This document shows, one piece after another, positions 1 through 9,123 of a stretch of DNA of 64,000 nucleotides (positions within the stretch are counted from its first letter, which is position 1; each line of letters begins with the position of its first letter). Under the pieces are notes generated by a model. That model worked only from the letters and a program-made list of their open reading frames with translations. It did not search any database and was not told the DNA's origin. The position numbers and the translations under genes were made by a program. Source of the DNA: Acinetobacter portensis (lineage in GTDB: Bacteria > Pseudomonadota > Gammaproteobacteria > Pseudomonadales > Moraxellaceae); NCBI RefSeq assembly GCF_023158935.1, contig NZ_CP096120.1, positions 2,356,001 to 2,420,000 of the forward strand, written 5' to 3'.

Positions 1-280
1 CACAAGGAGGCGTTCTACCATAGTGCGCACAAGGCTCTAGAGTGACATAAGCTGTTGCACCTTTCGCATGTTCGCCAGCTTCTCGCATTGCAAACACTTC
101 TGCATGGGGCTGACCCGCTTTAGGATGAAAACCCTCACCCACCAATTGACCATTTTTAACAATGACACAGCCAACGTTTGGATTAGGCTTTGTTGAATAT
201 TGCCCAAGTTTTGCAAGCGTGATGGCACGTTGCATCCACACCTGATCTTGGTGTTTTGGATTTTGAATGAACTCAGACAT
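1..280 (-). CDS. ribD: Riboflavin biosynthesis deaminase/reductase RibD, N-terminal part (runs off window)
   Basis: Only the first 93 codons are inside the window; the gene continues past base 1. RibD deaminates the GTP-derived diaminopyrimidine and then reduces the ribosyl side chain, the second and third steps of riboflavin synthesis in the cytoplasm. The visible part is the deaminase domain. It has the zinc-binding and proton-shuttle motif HAEVFA at about residues 50-55, followed by PCAHYGRTPPC, which supplies the two zinc cysteines. The ATG at 278-280 is the first methionine in frame and gives a normal RibD N-terminus. It lies 19 bp downstream of nrdR on the same strand, the usual nrdR-ribD order in proteobacteria, so the two are probably cotranscribed. 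Confidence 0.93.
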   Translation of the reverse strand, partial: MSEFIQNPKHQDQVWMQRAITLAKLGQYSTKPNPNVGCVIVKNGQLVGEGFHPKAGQPHAEVFAMREAGEHAKGATAYVTLEPCAHYGRTPPC

Positions 281-299
281 GGTGTACAAATCTCTAAAC

Positions 300-764
300 T
301 TAATCTTGAAGATCACGTTGTTGCATTTGCTCAATTTGGCGACGAAATGCTTCTACATCTTGGAAATCTTGATAAACAGATGCAAAACGTACATATGCAA
401 CATGATCTAAAGCAAATAATGACTGCATGACAATTTCGCCAATGGTCCGAGATTTCACATCTCGTTCGCCAAGTCTACGAATTTGTAAGTGGATATCACT
501 TAATACTGTTTCGATTTGCTCTTGAGTTACAGGACGTTTTTGTAAAGCATGCATCAGTGAACGGCGCATTTTAGCTTCATCAAAGGGTTCACTTTTCCCA
601 TCCGATTTAATGACGCGTGGCATTACAACTTCGTATGTTTCAAAAGTTGTAAAACGCTCACCACAACTAATACATTCACGACGTCGACGAATTTGACAGC
701 CTTCAGCAGCCAAACGCGAATCTATCACTCTACTATCTTCGGCGTTGCAAAAAGGACAATGCAT
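300..764 (-). CDS. nrdR: Transcriptional repressor NrdR
   Basis: NrdR is the nucleotide-sensing repressor of ribonucleotide reductase genes. The 154-residue protein starts with a zinc ribbon whose cysteines are C3, C6, C31 and C34 (CPFC and CISC). An ATP-cone domain follows from about residue 49 to 139 and is used to sense ATP and dATP. The reading frame extends 18 bases upstream to a TTG, but the ATG at 762-764 gives the canonical MHCPFC start and is chosen. No ribonucleotide reductase genes lie in this window, so its targets are elsewhere. It is probably the first gene of a unit with ribD. Confidence 0.95.
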   Translation of the reverse strand: MHCPFCNAEDSRVIDSRLAAEGCQIRRRRECISCGERFTTFETYEVVMPRVIKSDGKSEPFDEAKMRRSLMHALQKRPVTQEQIETVLSDIHLQIRRLGERDVKSRTIGEIVMQSLFALDHVAYVRFASVYQDFQDVEAFRRQIEQMQQRDLQD

Positions 765-847
765 AGCGGTTTTATTAAACAAATTTCAATGAGTTTAGAG
801 TGTAGCAAAAATAATGGTATTTGTAGAGTATTGTTCTAGATATGGAA

Positions 848-878
848 ATAAAACAGCCCTTTCGGGCTGTTTTATACT
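848..878 (-). terminator. Rho-independent terminator after amt
   Basis: The hairpin has stem AGCCC/GGGCT around a TTTC loop, with A and T runs on both sides, so it can work in both directions. It lies between the stop of amt (901) and the start of nrdR, and closes the glnK-amt unit. Confidence 0.85.
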
Positions 879-900
879 ATATGTTGATAATATGTTTTTA

Positions 901-2295
901 TTATTCTACACGTTCGCCATGTTGACTTAAGTCTAGACCCATACGTTCATCATCAGATTCAACACGAATACCAATAACAAGGTCAATCACTTTAAGAATA
1001 ATGAAAGTCATCACACCAGAATAAACGATTGTTGCTAATACGCCTTCTGTTTGCACCCATAATTGTGCAAGCATATTTTCTGGTACAGCATCGCCCATAA
1101 TGAATTCGCTTGCAAATACTGCTGTTAATAATGCACCAACAATACCACCAACACCATGCAAACCAAATGCATCTAATGAGTCATCTGCTTTAAGTACACG
1201 TTTCAATGCTGTAATACCCCAGAAGCATACTACACCACCAATAAGACCCATAATTAAACCACCGCTTACAGTTACAAAACCTGCCGCTGGAGTAATCACA
1301 ACCAAGCCTGCTACTGCACCTGAAGCACCACCAAGTACAGATGCTTTACCGCGTACAAGTTTTTCTACAAGTAACCATGAAAGTGCTGCCGATGCTGCTG
1401 CAACTTGAGTTACAACAAGTGCATAACCTGCTGAACCATTTGCACCTAATGCAGAACCACCATTGAAACCAAACCAACCTACCCAAATTAAGCTTGCACC
1501 AATAACAGTTAATGTAAGGTTATGCGGTGCCATAGATTCACGACCTAAGCCCATACGTTTGCCTAGCATGTAAGCCGCAACTAAACCTGCAACGCCTGAG
1601 TTAATGTGTACTACTGTACCACCAGCAAAATCTAGCGCGCCATCGCTACCTAACCAACCACCGCCCCATACCCAATGAGTAATTGGCGCATATACAACTA
1701 CAACCCAAATTGCGATAAATGCAATGAAAGCTCCAAATTTCATACGCTCTGCAATAGAACCACTAATAATGGCTACAGTAATAATGGCAAAGGTCATTTG
1801 GAAAATAACAAAGAGAATTTCAGGAATTGTGCCCGATAAGGCTTCTGTAGTAATACCAGATAACATAAATTTATCTAGGCTACCGATAAAAAGATTACCC
1901 TCACCAAATGCAAGTGTGTAACCAACAATAACCCACACAACACTCACTACAGCTGCGGCAACAAAGCTATGCGCCATAGTACTTAATACGTTCTTTTTAC
2001 GTACCATACCGCCATAGAATAATGCTAAACCTGGAATTGTCATTAACAGAACGAGAGCAGTAGATACTAAAATCCACGCTGTATCACCTGTATCTAATTT
2101 TACTTCTTCTTCAGCAGGTGTTGGTACTTCTTCTACAGATGCTGCAACAACAGGTGCTTCTTCTGATACAGCAGATGTTGTTTCAACCACTGTTACTTCT
2201 GATGGATTTGGCACTGATGCAGCTTCTTCAGCCCATGCAACAGAACCACCTAAAAGCGCGCCTGATAAACTCAGCGCAAGTAGCATCTTTTTCAT
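901..2295 (-). CDS. amt: Ammonium transporter (Amt/AmtB family)
   Basis: This inner-membrane channel imports ammonium and is gated by the PII protein. A signal peptide (about residues 1-22) is followed by an acidic Val/Glu/Ala/Pro-rich periplasmic stretch to about residue 70, then eleven predicted membrane helices. Family signatures visible are LFYGGMVRKKN near the first core helix, THWVWGGGW, and FGLHGVGGIVGALL near the C-terminus; the paired pore histidines fall in the second and third of these. At 464 residues it is longer than E. coli AmtB (about 430), mostly because of the N-terminal linker. The upstream sequence GGGGGA about 8 bases before the ATG is a strong ribosome binding site. It lies 62 bp downstream of glnK in the classic glnK-amtB arrangement. 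Confidence 0.96.
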   Translation of the reverse strand: MKKMLLALSLSGALLGGSVAWAEEAASVPNPSEVTVVETTSAVSEEAPVVAASVEEVPTPAEEEVKLDTGDTAWILVSTALVLLMTIPGLALFYGGMVRKKNVLSTMAHSFVAAAVVSVVWVIVGYTLAFGEGNLFIGSLDKFMLSGITTEALSGTIPEILFVIFQMTFAIITVAIISGSIAERMKFGAFIAFIAIWVVVVYAPITHWVWGGGWLGSDGALDFAGGTVVHINSGVAGLVAAYMLGKRMGLGRESMAPHNLTLTVIGASLIWVGWFGFNGGSALGANGSAGYALVVTQVAAASAALSWLLVEKLVRGKASVLGGASGAVAGLVVITPAAGFVTVSGGLIMGLIGGVVCFWGITALKRVLKADDSLDAFGLHGVGGIVGALLTAVFASEFIMGDAVPENMLAQLWVQTEGVLATIVYSGVMTFIILKVIDLVIGIRVESDDERMGLDLSQHGERVE

Positions 2296-2357
2296 TCGTG
2301 TCCCCCGACCTAGTTTTTTTGAGTTATTAGGTACTCAGCAAACTTTATGCCAATTTA

Positions 2358-2732
<375 letters not shown>

Positions 2733-2737
2733 TTATG

Positions 2738-2753
2738 TTCAATTTTCATGCCA
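2738..2753 (-). promoter_or_regulatory. Putative sigma-54 promoter of glnK-amt
   Basis: Read on the minus strand, the sequence is TGGCATGAAAATTGAA. It matches the -24/-12 consensus TGGCACG-N4-TTGCA at nearly all key positions, with the correct 4-base spacing. The glnK start codon is 42 bases downstream. No clear NtrC palindrome was recognised upstream. Confidence 0.7.
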
Positions 2754-2972
2754 AAATTTTTAAAGTCGGGGGAAAATAAAAATTCAAGCATGTCTTTTTC
2801 GTCATTATATTCTATACCTATAATTATGTTTATACGCTAGTAAATCCTCATTTTTACTAGAAGAATTTCGATTTTAATTATTGAATAAAACCATCTTATA
2901 CCGAAAAGCTATAGTCTATATTTCAGTCGTGTTATACACTGCTATAACGATGCTTCACCTTAGAGAAAACAA

Positions 2973-3197
2973 ATGATTGAAACCTTATTACAAGCAATTT
3001 TGGAACAAGTTGATCTTCCTAAAAAAGATATTGAACACAATTTACGCGCACTCTTAAATGAAGCTGTAACTAAAATGGATTTAGTTTCAAAAGATGAAAT
3101 TGAGCGTCAAAAAACAGCATTAAATAATGCTAATCTTCGCTTAGAGGAGTTGATGAAGCAGTTAGAGTCTTTAGAGAATAAATTAAAAAATAAATAA
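2973..3197 (+). CDS. ubiK: Ubiquinone biosynthesis accessory factor UbiK (BMFP domain)
   Basis: This is a 74-residue protein of the YqiC/BMFP family. UbiK assists the soluble Ubi complex, with UbiJ, in aerobic coenzyme Q synthesis and can bind membranes. The N-terminal half is an amphipathic helix of the membrane-binding type (MIETLLQAILEQVD). The C-terminal third is a strongly predicted coiled coil rich in Leu, Glu and Lys (LEELMKQLESLENKLKNK), which drives trimer formation. It is transcribed away from glnK and sits 70 bp upstream of comM, an arrangement common in this group. Confidence 0.9.
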   Translation: MIETLLQAILEQVDLPKKDIEHNLRALLNEAVTKMDLVSKDEIERQKTALNNANLRLEELMKQLESLENKLKNK

Positions 3198-3267
3198 TAA
3201 GCACCAAATTTGTGCATATAAAATCAAAATACATAAAAAAATAACGCACTATAATGGATCACAATAA

Positions 3268-4755
3268 ATGTCGTTTGCCAAAATTTATACTCGGGGGCTG
3301 CTTGGCCTCCACGCTCCTTCTATTGAAGTAGAAGTTCATATTAGCCAAGGACTTCCATCTCTTACGATTGTTGGTTTGCCTGAAGCCGCTGTACGCGAAA
3401 GTAAAGACCGTGTTCGCTCTGCAATTATTAATAGCGGATTTCAATTTCCAACTAAACGATTAACCATTAATTTAGCGCCCGCAGATTTACCTAAAGATGG
3501 CTCACGTTTAGATCTGCCCATTGCTTTAGGAATTCTAATAGCATCTGGACAACTTCCAGAGAACAGCACCAATGGTTTTGAGTTTATTGGTGAACTAGCT
3601 TTAGATGGTCAGCTCAGACCAATTACAGGTACATTAAGTATTGCAATTGCATGTCAGCAAGCAAACCACAAACTGATTTTACCTGCACAAAATGCACAAG
3701 AAGCATCTCAACTGCCTATATTTGAAGTATTTTCAGCAGAACATTTGAAACAAGTTTGTAACCATTTAAATAATACTCAACCATTAAAAGCCTTTGAAAA
3801 TAAACAGAGTTTTCAAATTAATAAATCTAAATACGATTTATCGGATGTTAAAGGTCAATTACGCCCAAGACGTGCTTTAGAAATTGCTGCTGCAGGTGGT
3901 CACTCATTGCTATTTAAAGGTCCTCCTGGAACTGGGAAAACCTTATTGGCTTCTCGCTTATCAAGTATTTTGCCGCCTTTAACAACACAAGAAAATTTAG
4001 AAGTCGCAAGTATTTATTCTGTTGCAAATGCAGCACATTATTTTGGACAGCGCCCTTTTAGGACACCACATCATACAGCTTCTGCTGTTGCACTTGTTGG
4101 CGGTGGCTCACATCCAAAACCGGGGGAAATTACGCTTTCACATTTAGGCGTTTTATTTTTAGATGAATTGCCTGAGTTTGATCGAAAGGTTTTAGAAGTT
4201 TTACGTCAGCCATTAGAAGCAAAGGAAATTGTTATTTCTAGAGCATCTAGACAAATTACTTTTCCTGCGAACTTTCAACTGATTGCAGCAATGAATCCTT
4301 GTCCTTGCGGATATGCATTTAATCAAGATGTCCGTTGCCAATGTTCAGCCGATGCCATCAAACGATATCAAAACCGAATTTCGGGTCCTTTATTAGATCG
4401 TATTGATTTACATATAGATGTTCCGCCTCTTCAAGCTTCAGAATTACAAGATACAAAACCTGTTGAAGATTCGGAAACAGTCCGCCTGCGTGTAATCGCG
4501 GCTTATAACTTTCAAATTGAAAGACAAAATTGCCTCAATATGGCTTTAAGTCCTAAAGAACTAGAGAAATATGCAACTTTAGATATTCAAGCTAGCAAAA
4601 TCATTGAACTTGCACAGCAGCGTTTAAATCTATCTGCTCGTGCGTATCATCGAGTTTTACGCGTTGCAAGAACCATTGCAGACTTAGCGCAAAGTGAAAA
4701 TATTCAAAGCACACATCTTACCGAAGCCTTGTCTTATAGAAGTCAACACGCCTAA
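3268..4755 (+). CDS. comM: Competence-associated AAA+ ATPase ComM (YifB family)
   Basis: ComM is a hexameric helicase that extends branch migration when transforming DNA pairs with the chromosome; the family is also called Mg-chelatase-like. The 495-residue protein has an N-terminal Lon-like domain with the GLPEAAVRESKDRVR signature near residue 40. Next is an AAA+ core with Walker A GPPGTGKT near residue 217 and Walker B LFLDELPEF near 295. The family-specific MNPCPCGY cysteine motif lies near 345, and a helical C-terminal lid follows. The length is typical. Together with DprA at 40764 it represents the natural transformation machinery in this window. Confidence 0.93.
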   Translation: MSFAKIYTRGLLGLHAPSIEVEVHISQGLPSLTIVGLPEAAVRESKDRVRSAIINSGFQFPTKRLTINLAPADLPKDGSRLDLPIALGILIASGQLPENSTNGFEFIGELALDGQLRPITGTLSIAIACQQANHKLILPAQNAQEASQLPIFEVFSAEHLKQVCNHLNNTQPLKAFENKQSFQINKSKYDLSDVKGQLRPRRALEIAAAGGHSLLFKGPPGTGKTLLASRLSSILPPLTTQENLEVASIYSVANAAHYFGQRPFRTPHHTASAVALVGGGSHPKPGEITLSHLGVLFLDELPEFDRKVLEVLRQPLEAKEIVISRASRQITFPANFQLIAAMNPCPCGYAFNQDVRCQCSADAIKRYQNRISGPLLDRIDLHIDVPPLQASELQDTKPVEDSETVRLRVIAAYNFQIERQNCLNMALSPKELEKYATLDIQASKIIELAQQRLNLSARAYHRVLRVARTIADLAQSENIQSTHLTEALSYRSQHA

Positions 4756-4757
4756 AC

Positions 4758-4796
4758 AAAAAGCCCGTTACAGATTTCTGCAACGGGCTTAAATAA
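4758..4796. terminator. Bidirectional terminator between comM and the TorF-like porin
   Basis: An AAGCCCGTT/AACGGGCTT stem with A-rich and T-rich flanks lies between two converging genes, so it can serve both. Confidence 0.85.
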
Positions 4797-4814
4797 GTTT
4801 TTACTTTATTGAAA

Positions 4815-5582
4815 CTAGAAAGATTTCGTCAATGTAAATACTGCACCAGTTTCTACACCACGTTTGTAAGCACTAGATTCCCCTTTAGTTTCTGTATCTG
4901 TACCAACAGCAGCTAACTCAGCACTGAAACCTGAAATAGATTGAAATTCGTAAGTGGCACCCACTTTCCAATCCCAAACATGATCAGAACCATTTTTCAC
5001 ATCGTTAAAACCAACTGCAGCAACACCACCAAAACCAGCACCGAATGGTACAGAATAGCTTGCATTTAAGTACCAAGCATCATCACCCGCACCTAAATTA
5101 TCATCTGTATAATAAACATAAGTTGATACACTATCACCTTCTGCAACTAGGCTTTCAAAGCCTACACCCGCATAGTATTCAACAAAATTATTATCACCGT
5201 GACCAGGGTAAGCATAGTACCAAATACCAACATCTAACGTAGGTTTACCAGCAACATTCTCAAATGTTTTGGTGTAACCAATGTAAGGATCTAACTCTAA
5301 ATGTACAGTTTGATCTGCTCCATTTTTATCAATATATTCATAGTTTACATTCGATCCCCAAACACCAGCGTATAAACCGGTTGAGTGATCTAATTGAAAG
5401 CCAACTTGTACAGCTGGATCGTTTTGCGTTTGTGTTAAACCACGAAAACGATAGTCAGTTGTCATTGCCGCAGAGCCACTAAACTCCAATCCTAAAGGTA
5501 ATGATGGTGCTTCATCTGCGAAAGTTACAGTAGAAGCAGAAGCAACCAAAGCCAAGCTCAATGCCTTTAAAGTGAATTTCAT
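4815..5582 (-). CDS. TorF family putative outer-membrane porin
   Basis: This is a 255-residue outer-membrane beta-barrel protein of the TorF (Gcw_chp) family. It has a clear signal peptide (MKFTLKALSLALVASASTVTFA). The first strands carry the family motif GSAAMTTDYRFRG, followed by alternating aromatic beta strands, and the chain ends in phenylalanine (TLTKSF), the usual signal for barrel assembly. The substrate is not known for most family members. GGGGGA about 9 bases upstream of the ATG is a strong ribosome binding site. The gene is monocistronic, bounded by a terminator on one side and a long AT-rich spacer on the other. Confidence 0.85.
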   Translation of the reverse strand: MKFTLKALSLALVASASTVTFADEAPSLPLGLEFSGSAAMTTDYRFRGLTQTQNDPAVQVGFQLDHSTGLYAGVWGSNVNYEYIDKNGADQTVHLELDPYIGYTKTFENVAGKPTLDVGIWYYAYPGHGDNNFVEYYAGVGFESLVAEGDSVSTYVYYTDDNLGAGDDAWYLNASYSVPFGAGFGGVAAVGFNDVKNGSDHVWDWKVGATYEFQSISGFSAELAAVGTDTETKGESSAYKRGVETGAVFTLTKSF

Positions 5583-6141
5583 TGTCTATTTCCCCCGATG
5601 TCGTTATAACGACTCTTTTTGATTAATTTGAAAACTCAAAATAGAGTTAGCAATAGCTATGCCAATTATTCAAAAAGATACGAAAGAGGTCTAATAACAG
5701 ATGAAATAAAGCTTTGGAGCTTAATTTAATTAAATAATTTCTTAATATGCACTTCATTACTTTAGATGTTAAATATAGGAAATTGCATCAAAAATAAACA
5801 AAATTAGATAATACGCTTTACATTCTTTAAAATTTGCACAAAAATAAGCCACACATAAGTTAAGATAAAATAACAATATTTAGACAAAATCTTCTTTATA
5901 TATATTTTATTTGTGATCTTAGTTTATTTTTTTATACCCAAAGTGCTTATAAGTCATATATATTATGTTTAGTTAACAATGTTTTTGATTAAATTAAATT
6001 CATGTTTTCTATAGGCAAAATATAAACCTCATTGGAAGAGTGTTTAATACTAATTAATCAGGATTAATTATAAACATCTTTTATATGTGCTTTATATAAA
6101 TCACCCATTCCATAACTATTTTGTATCGAGGCTCTCTCCCA
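5583..6141. other. AT-rich intergenic region between two porin genes
   Basis: About 560 bases without a coding frame separate the divergent TorF-like and OprD-like porins. The sequence is strongly AT-rich and should hold both promoters. The only ordered element I see is an inverted repeat at 6051-6070, listed separately. No convincing CRP or Fur site was recognised. Confidence 0.6.
6051..6070. promoter_or_regulatory. Perfect inverted repeat upstream of the OprD-like porin, possible operator
   Basis: TAATTAAT and ATTAATTA form perfect 8-base arms around a CAGG spacer, centred about 80 bases before the porin start codon. The symmetry and position fit a binding site for a dimeric regulator, but AT-rich DNA yields such repeats by chance more often than average. 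Confidence 0.35.
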
Positions 6142-7440
6142 ATGCAAAAAACACAAAAATTATTACTTGCTACTTTAATTCAAGCAGCACTTGTTTCTAC
6201 AGCTTTTGCAAGCGAACAAAGCGAATCTAAAGGTCTTGTTGCAGATGCTGAAGGCTCTGTTCTTTTCCGTACAGGTTTTATTGACCGTGATAAAAAAGAT
6301 GGTGCTGCAGATAATCGCTCTACAGCTCAAACAGCAATTATCAAACTAGAGTCTGGTTATACACAAGGTACTGTTGGTATTGGTTTTGGTTTAATTGGCG
6401 ATGCATCGTTTAAACTTGGCGACAATAAGCACGCTGGCAACAACATGATTCCACGTCATGATGATGCCAATGGTGAACCTAATGGTCGCACATACAATCA
6501 TTGGGCTCGTGGTGGTGCATTTTTAAAAGCACGTGTTTCTAATACAACTGCTGTTTTTGGTACTCAAGTTTTAGATTTACCTGTACTAGCTAGCAACACA
6601 GGCCGTATGGTTCCTGAATACTTTGATGGTTTATTAGTTACAAGCCGCGAAATTAATGGCTTAGAACTTACTGCTGGTAAATTCACTAAAAACCAAATGT
6701 CTGACCAAATTTCTACCGATGAAAACAAGTTAGACCGTGCAATTGTTTGGGGCGCAAAATACAAAGTAAATGATGCATTAACAACATCTTACTTTGGCTT
6801 AGATTCTAAAGATAAATTAGAACGTCATTATGTAAATGCTAACTACAAACAATCTTTGGCTAATGATGCTTCTTTAACTTATGATTTCAGTGGCTATCAT
6901 ACAGAATGGGATAAAGGAGCAAGTGCTTCTTCTGCTCGCCCTGGTTTAGATGCTACATCTGACAACCGTAGTAATAACATTTGGGCACTTTCTGGTACTT
7001 ATAGCCAAGGCCCTCATGCTGTAATGCTTGCTTACCAACAAAGTACGGGTAACACAGGTTATGCATATAATGAAAATGCTGACGGTTTCCAAAGTATTTA
7101 TTTACCAAACTCTTACCTTTCAGACTTTAACGGTCGTGGCGAGAAATCTGTTCAAGTTCAATATAACGTAGATTTTTCTAATTATGGCGTTGCTGGTTTA
7201 AATTGGACTTCTGCTTATATTTATGGTTGGGATATCGACACCAAAACTACTGGTAACGCAAAAGAAAGTGAAATCTTTAACCAAGTGAAATACACAGTAC
7301 AAGACGGCTTTGCTAAAGATGCTAGCCTACGTTTACGTTATTCTCACTACCGTACAGATTTTGCTTATACAGATGACTACTACATGCCAGACACTAATGA
7401 ATGGCGTATCTTCCTTGATATTCCTGTGAAATTATTCTAA
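6142..7440 (+). CDS. OprD family outer-membrane porin
   Basis: This is a 432-residue member of the OprD/Occ porins, 18-strand barrels that admit small carboxylates and basic amino acids. A signal peptide ends near ALVSTAFA. OprD-family features are RTGFIDRD in the first strands, the segment LLVTSREINGLELTAGKF near residue 180, the heavily aromatic later strands, and the C-terminal strand NEWRIFLDIPVKLF ending in Phe. The frame extends to a TTG at 6121, but the ATG at 6142 has GAGG ten bases upstream and begins directly with the signal peptide, so it is preferred. The substrate cannot be told from sequence. Confidence 0.87.
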   Translation: MQKTQKLLLATLIQAALVSTAFASEQSESKGLVADAEGSVLFRTGFIDRDKKDGAADNRSTAQTAIIKLESGYTQGTVGIGFGLIGDASFKLGDNKHAGNNMIPRHDDANGEPNGRTYNHWARGGAFLKARVSNTTAVFGTQVLDLPVLASNTGRMVPEYFDGLLVTSREINGLELTAGKFTKNQMSDQISTDENKLDRAIVWGAKYKVNDALTTSYFGLDSKDKLERHYVNANYKQSLANDASLTYDFSGYHTEWDKGASASSARPGLDATSDNRSNNIWALSGTYSQGPHAVMLAYQQSTGNTGYAYNENADGFQSIYLPNSYLSDFNGRGEKSVQVQYNVDFSNYGVAGLNWTSAYIYGWDIDTKTTGNAKESEIFNQVKYTVQDGFAKDASLRLRYSHYRTDFAYTDDYYMPDTNEWRIFLDIPVKLF

Positions 7441-7462
7441 TTCACACGAAATTCAAGTAAAT

Positions 7463-7494
7463 AAAAAAACCTGCACAATGTGCAGGTTTTTTTA
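7463..7494. terminator. Terminator after the OprD-like porin
   Basis: A CCTGCACA/TGTGCAGG hairpin is followed by seven T, 25 bases after the porin stop codon; ppa converges from the other side. Confidence 0.9.
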
Positions 7495-7534
7495 TGGCTA
7501 AATTTTAAAAATAAAAACTTAAACCATCAAACAA

Positions 7535-8071
7535 TTACTTGTTTGCTTCTTCGTAAGCAGCAATTGAGCTAAGAACTTCTTGTTTTGCAACTTCAGAACC
7601 TTCCCAACCACTTAACTTAACCCACTTACCAGCTTCTAAATCTTTATAGTGAGCAAAGAAGTGTTCAACTTGTTTGATCAATAATTCAGGAAGATCTGTA
7701 TATTCTTTAACATCTTTATAGATAGGTGTTAATTTGTCGTGAGGTACAGCGATTAATTTCGCATCTACACCACCGTCATCTTCCATATTCAATTTACCAA
7801 CAGGACGGCAACGAATTACAGAACCTGGTTCAACTGGATGTGGTGTTACAACTAACACGTCTAATGGATCACCATCTAAAGATAATGTATTAGGAACATA
7901 ACCGTAGTTTGCAGGGTAGAACATTGCTGTACCCATGAAACGGTCTACGAATAATGCATCAGAATCTTTATCAATTTCGTATTTGATTGGTGCTGCATTT
8001 GCAGGAATTTCAATAATTACATAGATGTCGTTTGGCGCATCTTTACCCGCTGGGATATTGCTGTAGCTCAT
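7535..8071 (-). CDS. ppa: Inorganic pyrophosphatase (family I)
   Basis: This cytoplasmic enzyme hydrolyses pyrophosphate to phosphate and so pulls biosynthetic reactions forward. The 178-residue length fits the bacterial hexameric type. The metal-binding signature DGDPLDVLV is intact near residue 67, and the active-site segments NYGYVPNT and [10 protein letters not shown] are present. The frame can be extended to a TTG six codons upstream, but AAAGAG lies about 7 bases before the ATG at 8069-8071, which is therefore preferred. Confidence 0.95.
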   Translation of the reverse strand: MSYSNIPAGKDAPNDIYVIIEIPANAAPIKYEIDKDSDALFVDRFMGTAMFYPANYGYVPNTLSLDGDPLDVLVVTPHPVEPGSVIRCRPVGKLNMEDDGGVDAKLIAVPHDKLTPIYKDVKEYTDLPELLIKQVEHFFAHYKDLEAGKWVKLSGWEGSEVAKQEVLSSIAAYEEANK

Positions 8072-8193
8072 AGCATCACTCTTTAACAAGTTAAATCTTT
8101 CTTAATCGAAAGCGATTATAACCGCTTTCTAGATTAAATTTGCTGTCGATTATACATCTGCACTGGAAAAATACATATTTTCAGCCTTGCTAC

Positions 8194-8595
8194 TCATCCA
8201 GTAATTTTAATCACTAGTAAAAGCAACGAAACCGAGCAAAGTATTGAAAGCAACCAAAAGATAGATCTTAAAGTTGCCCAATTAATTAAATAGCAAATAC
8301 CAAATAAAATTCTAAATACAATGTACGCAATACCAAAAGTCATCACAACGCTTTGCGGAACCACCATATATTCTGCCAACAAAACCGCAGCAATAAATAA
8401 AGGAAGACTTTCAAAACTATTTTGCTGTGCAGCATTTGCTCGTGCAGCTAAGCCTGTTGTATTGGCTAAAAATGCTCTAGGGTTCTGATTATCTTTAACT
8501 TTAAACCCACCTGCTTTCTTTGCAATAATTGTAAAAACATAAGGTAAAAGACACGCAATTAAAATTAGATAAACAATTCCACTTATACTTTGCAT
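8194..8595 (-). CDS. MAPEG family membrane protein
   Basis: This is a small integral membrane protein of the MAPEG family (membrane-associated proteins in eicosanoid and glutathione metabolism). There are four predicted helices, with family-type segments NPRAFLANTTGLAARANAAQQNSFESLP after the first helix. Bacterial members are mostly uncharacterised; some have glutathione transferase or peroxidase activity. Two ATG codons, at 8608-8610 and 8593-8595, could start it. The inner one has GAGAA at better spacing and is used here. No operon partner is evident. Confidence 0.8.
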   Translation of the reverse strand: MQSISGIVYLILIACLLPYVFTIIAKKAGGFKVKDNQNPRAFLANTTGLAARANAAQQNSFESLPLFIAAVLLAEYMVVPQSVVMTFGIAYIVFRILFGICYLINWATLRSIFWLLSILCSVSLLLLVIKITG

Positions 8596-8706
8596 GAAGA
8601 CAATTCTCATAGAGATTTTATTGTCATATCATAGCATGGCGTTTCAACGATAATTTTCGTTTAATGTCGTGTTTTATCAATTTTACTTGTTTTAAAGGAT
8701 CCATTT

Positions 8707-9087
8707 ATGGCTAAGCCAGATCAAGAAGAAATGTTTGATATCCTTGAGATGCAACATAAAAATCAGCTTAAAGTGGATCGCGCTTTTAAAATTGTGATTC
8801 CTATTACTGCATTTTTATTGTGCGTTATTTGCGCCAATTTCAATGTTTGGTCAACCATTTTTACATTTGTAATTTTATGGATTGCCTTTTACGCAGTTTC
8901 AGTTAAACGCCTTTCTCTTGGTTTATGGGTCGCAATTCTTTGTGTTTACTGCCTTATAGACAATATTTTAAGTTATGGCACATTTAAAAATCCAAGTTTT
9001 TTGCGTCAATTTGGCACAATGTTTATCTTTATCGGTATTTTTGGTGTAGGTCGCCCATATGTCGATAGATGGTTTTTAAAGAAATAA
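8707..9087 (+). CDS. Small membrane protein of unknown function
   Basis: I do not recognise a named family for this 126-residue protein. The first 25 residues are polar and charged (MAKPDQEEMFDILEMQHKNQ), followed by about four hydrophobic helices between residues 27 and 115 and a basic end (RWFLKK). AAAGGA lies 7 bases before the ATG, so translation is likely. It is divergent from the MAPEG gene and followed at once by a terminator, so it stands alone as a single gene. Confidence 0.7.
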   Translation: MAKPDQEEMFDILEMQHKNQLKVDRAFKIVIPITAFLLCVICANFNVWSTIFTFVILWIAFYAVSVKRLSLGLWVAILCVYCLIDNILSYGTFKNPSFLRQFGTMFIFIGIFGVGRPYVDRWFLKK

Positions 9088-9115
9088 AAAAAGCGCCTTA
9101 AGGCGCTTTTTTTAT
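9085..9115. terminator. Bidirectional terminator between the small membrane protein gene and fadD
   Basis: An AGCGCCTT/AAGGCGCT hairpin with A and T runs on both sides lies between converging genes. Confidence 0.9.
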
Positions 9116-9123
9116 TTCATGAA

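Noticed and set aside
1100..2330. Plus-strand open frames opposite amt
   Set aside because: They mirror a strongly conserved gene and show biased composition typical of antisense shadows.
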